64,000 nt of DNA, from assembly GCF_001886815.1 (NCBI RefSeq), contig NZ_CP018099.1, positions 1,920,501 through 1,984,500 on the forward strand. The letters run 5' to 3'. A program made the translations under genes and the position numbers. The notes beneath the pieces are model-generated. The model was not told where the DNA came from, did not search any database, and saw nothing but the letters and a program-made list of their open reading frames with translations. Below are positions 63,677 to 64,000 of the stretch, piece by piece. Numbering within the stretch: the stretch's first letter is position 1; the number at the start of each line of letters is the position of its first letter. Origin of the DNA: Caldithrix abyssi DSM 13497 (GTDB lineage Bacteria > Calditrichota > Calditrichia > Calditrichales > Calditrichaceae).

Positions 63677-64000
63677 TCAAAGAACAATCAATATTTTTCC
63701 TGTTTTTTCACCGATCGCCGAAGAAACGTGGTAAAAGTAAACCCCCGGAGCGATCAACTGATTGTAACGGTTTTTTAAATCCCAGATGCAAATGCTGGGC
63801 GTCAGACTGGTTGTGGGATCGTGCCGTAGTGTGCGGATTAATTCGCCGGCCGCGTTGAAAATACGAATGGTGGCTTTTTCCGGCAGGCCGGTAAATTGGA
63901 TTTGATGATCTTTTAAGCCGCGTTCCCACAGTTCGGCCACCATGTACGGATTGGGCACCACGCGCACATTTTGCAGAGAAGAGCGGGCCTGCGGCGCCTG
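63677..64000 (-). CDS. C-terminal end of a secreted protein with FlgD/T9SS-like sorting domain (cut by window edge)
   Basis: Only the last 107 codons are present; the frame is open through position 64000. NVRVVPNPYMVAELWERG begins a pattern typical of C-terminal domains of T9SS-type cargo, followed by IQFTGLPEKATIRIFNAAGE, ICIWDLKNRYNQLIAPGVY and EKTGKILIVL. The FlgD Ig-like form differs from the NYPNPFN type seen in the other two cargo proteins. The body of the protein is outside the window, so its activity is unknown. Confidence 0.75.
   Translation of the reverse strand, partial: QAPQARSSLQNVRVVPNPYMVAELWERGLKDHQIQFTGLPEKATIRIFNAAGELIRTLRHDPTTSLTPSICIWDLKNRYNQLIAPGVYFYHVSSAIGEKTGKILIVL

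Overview
This 64-kb window looks like the chromosome of a Gram-negative bacterium of the FCB superphylum, most plausibly a Calditrichota (Caldithrix-like) organism. Several secreted proteins end in Por/type IX secretion (T9SS) sorting domains with an NYPNPFN motif. There are many lipoproteins. The IleRS has the GIHH form of the class I signature common in Bacteroidetes-like enzymes, and a bacillithiol gene (bshA) is present. Core genes are moderately GC-balanced with Shine-Dalgarno sites. TTG and GTG starts are common. No rRNA, tRNA, CRISPR array, prophage or complete insertion sequence was found. The taxonomic call is an inference from gene content.

Layout. 1-4.7 kb: leftward housekeeping operon yggS-divIVA-lipoprotein-punA-ileS (ileS cut by the window edge) and a DUF3467 gene. 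4.8-6.6 kb: dnaG. 6.8-11.4 kb: secreted endonuclease I with T9SS tail, membrane proteins, and a GH13 lipoprotein preceded by heptanucleotide tandem repeats. 11.5-13.5 kb: a glycosyltransferase, then a nested tandem repeat with 262-bp units. 13.5-19.5 kb: a nuclease-domain protein, three lipid-anchored proteins (a gluzincin peptidase, a YtcJ-like amidohydrolase, a MEMO homologue) and a sirtuin. 19.5-30.9 kb: surface-glycan locus. A leftward sulfotransferase and PIG-L deacetylase lie divergent from a rightward operon of winged-helix regulator, GT4, LegB-like dehydratase, LegC-like aminotransferase, FemAB-like acyltransferase, sulfotransferase, CBS-nucleotidyltransferase, a second GT and a Wzx-type flippase. 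The second half is strikingly AT-rich. 30.9-34.6 kb: two sister lipoproteins and a DegT aminotransferase. 34.7-40.1 kb: response regulator, glyS, recO, bshA and a GGDEF response regulator. 40.2-43.4 kb: a small CX5CH protein and a large GH106-like protein. 43.6-54 kb: a D-cysteine desulfhydrase-like gene, then a rightward run panD, ClC channel, acyl-CoA dehydrogenase, PgpH-like HD protein, ybeY, CNNM/CorC protein and selA. 54-64 kb: leftward carbohydrate block with an SSS symporter and its 47-residue membrane partner, two clan GH-D enzymes, a GH114-like T9SS cargo and the end of another secreted protein. Palindromic repeats punctuate this block.

How it fits together. The glycan locus has the first enzymes of a GDP-sugar route to 4-amino-4,6-dideoxy sugars, plus acylation, sulfation and export functions, so it may make a sulfated amino-sugar surface glycan. 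The carbohydrate block suggests uptake and hydrolysis of alpha-galactosides. The most unusual non-coding signals are nested and palindromic repeats in intergenic DNA, and candidate promoters of the form TTG-N20-TAnnTTTG, a Bacteroidetes-like architecture.
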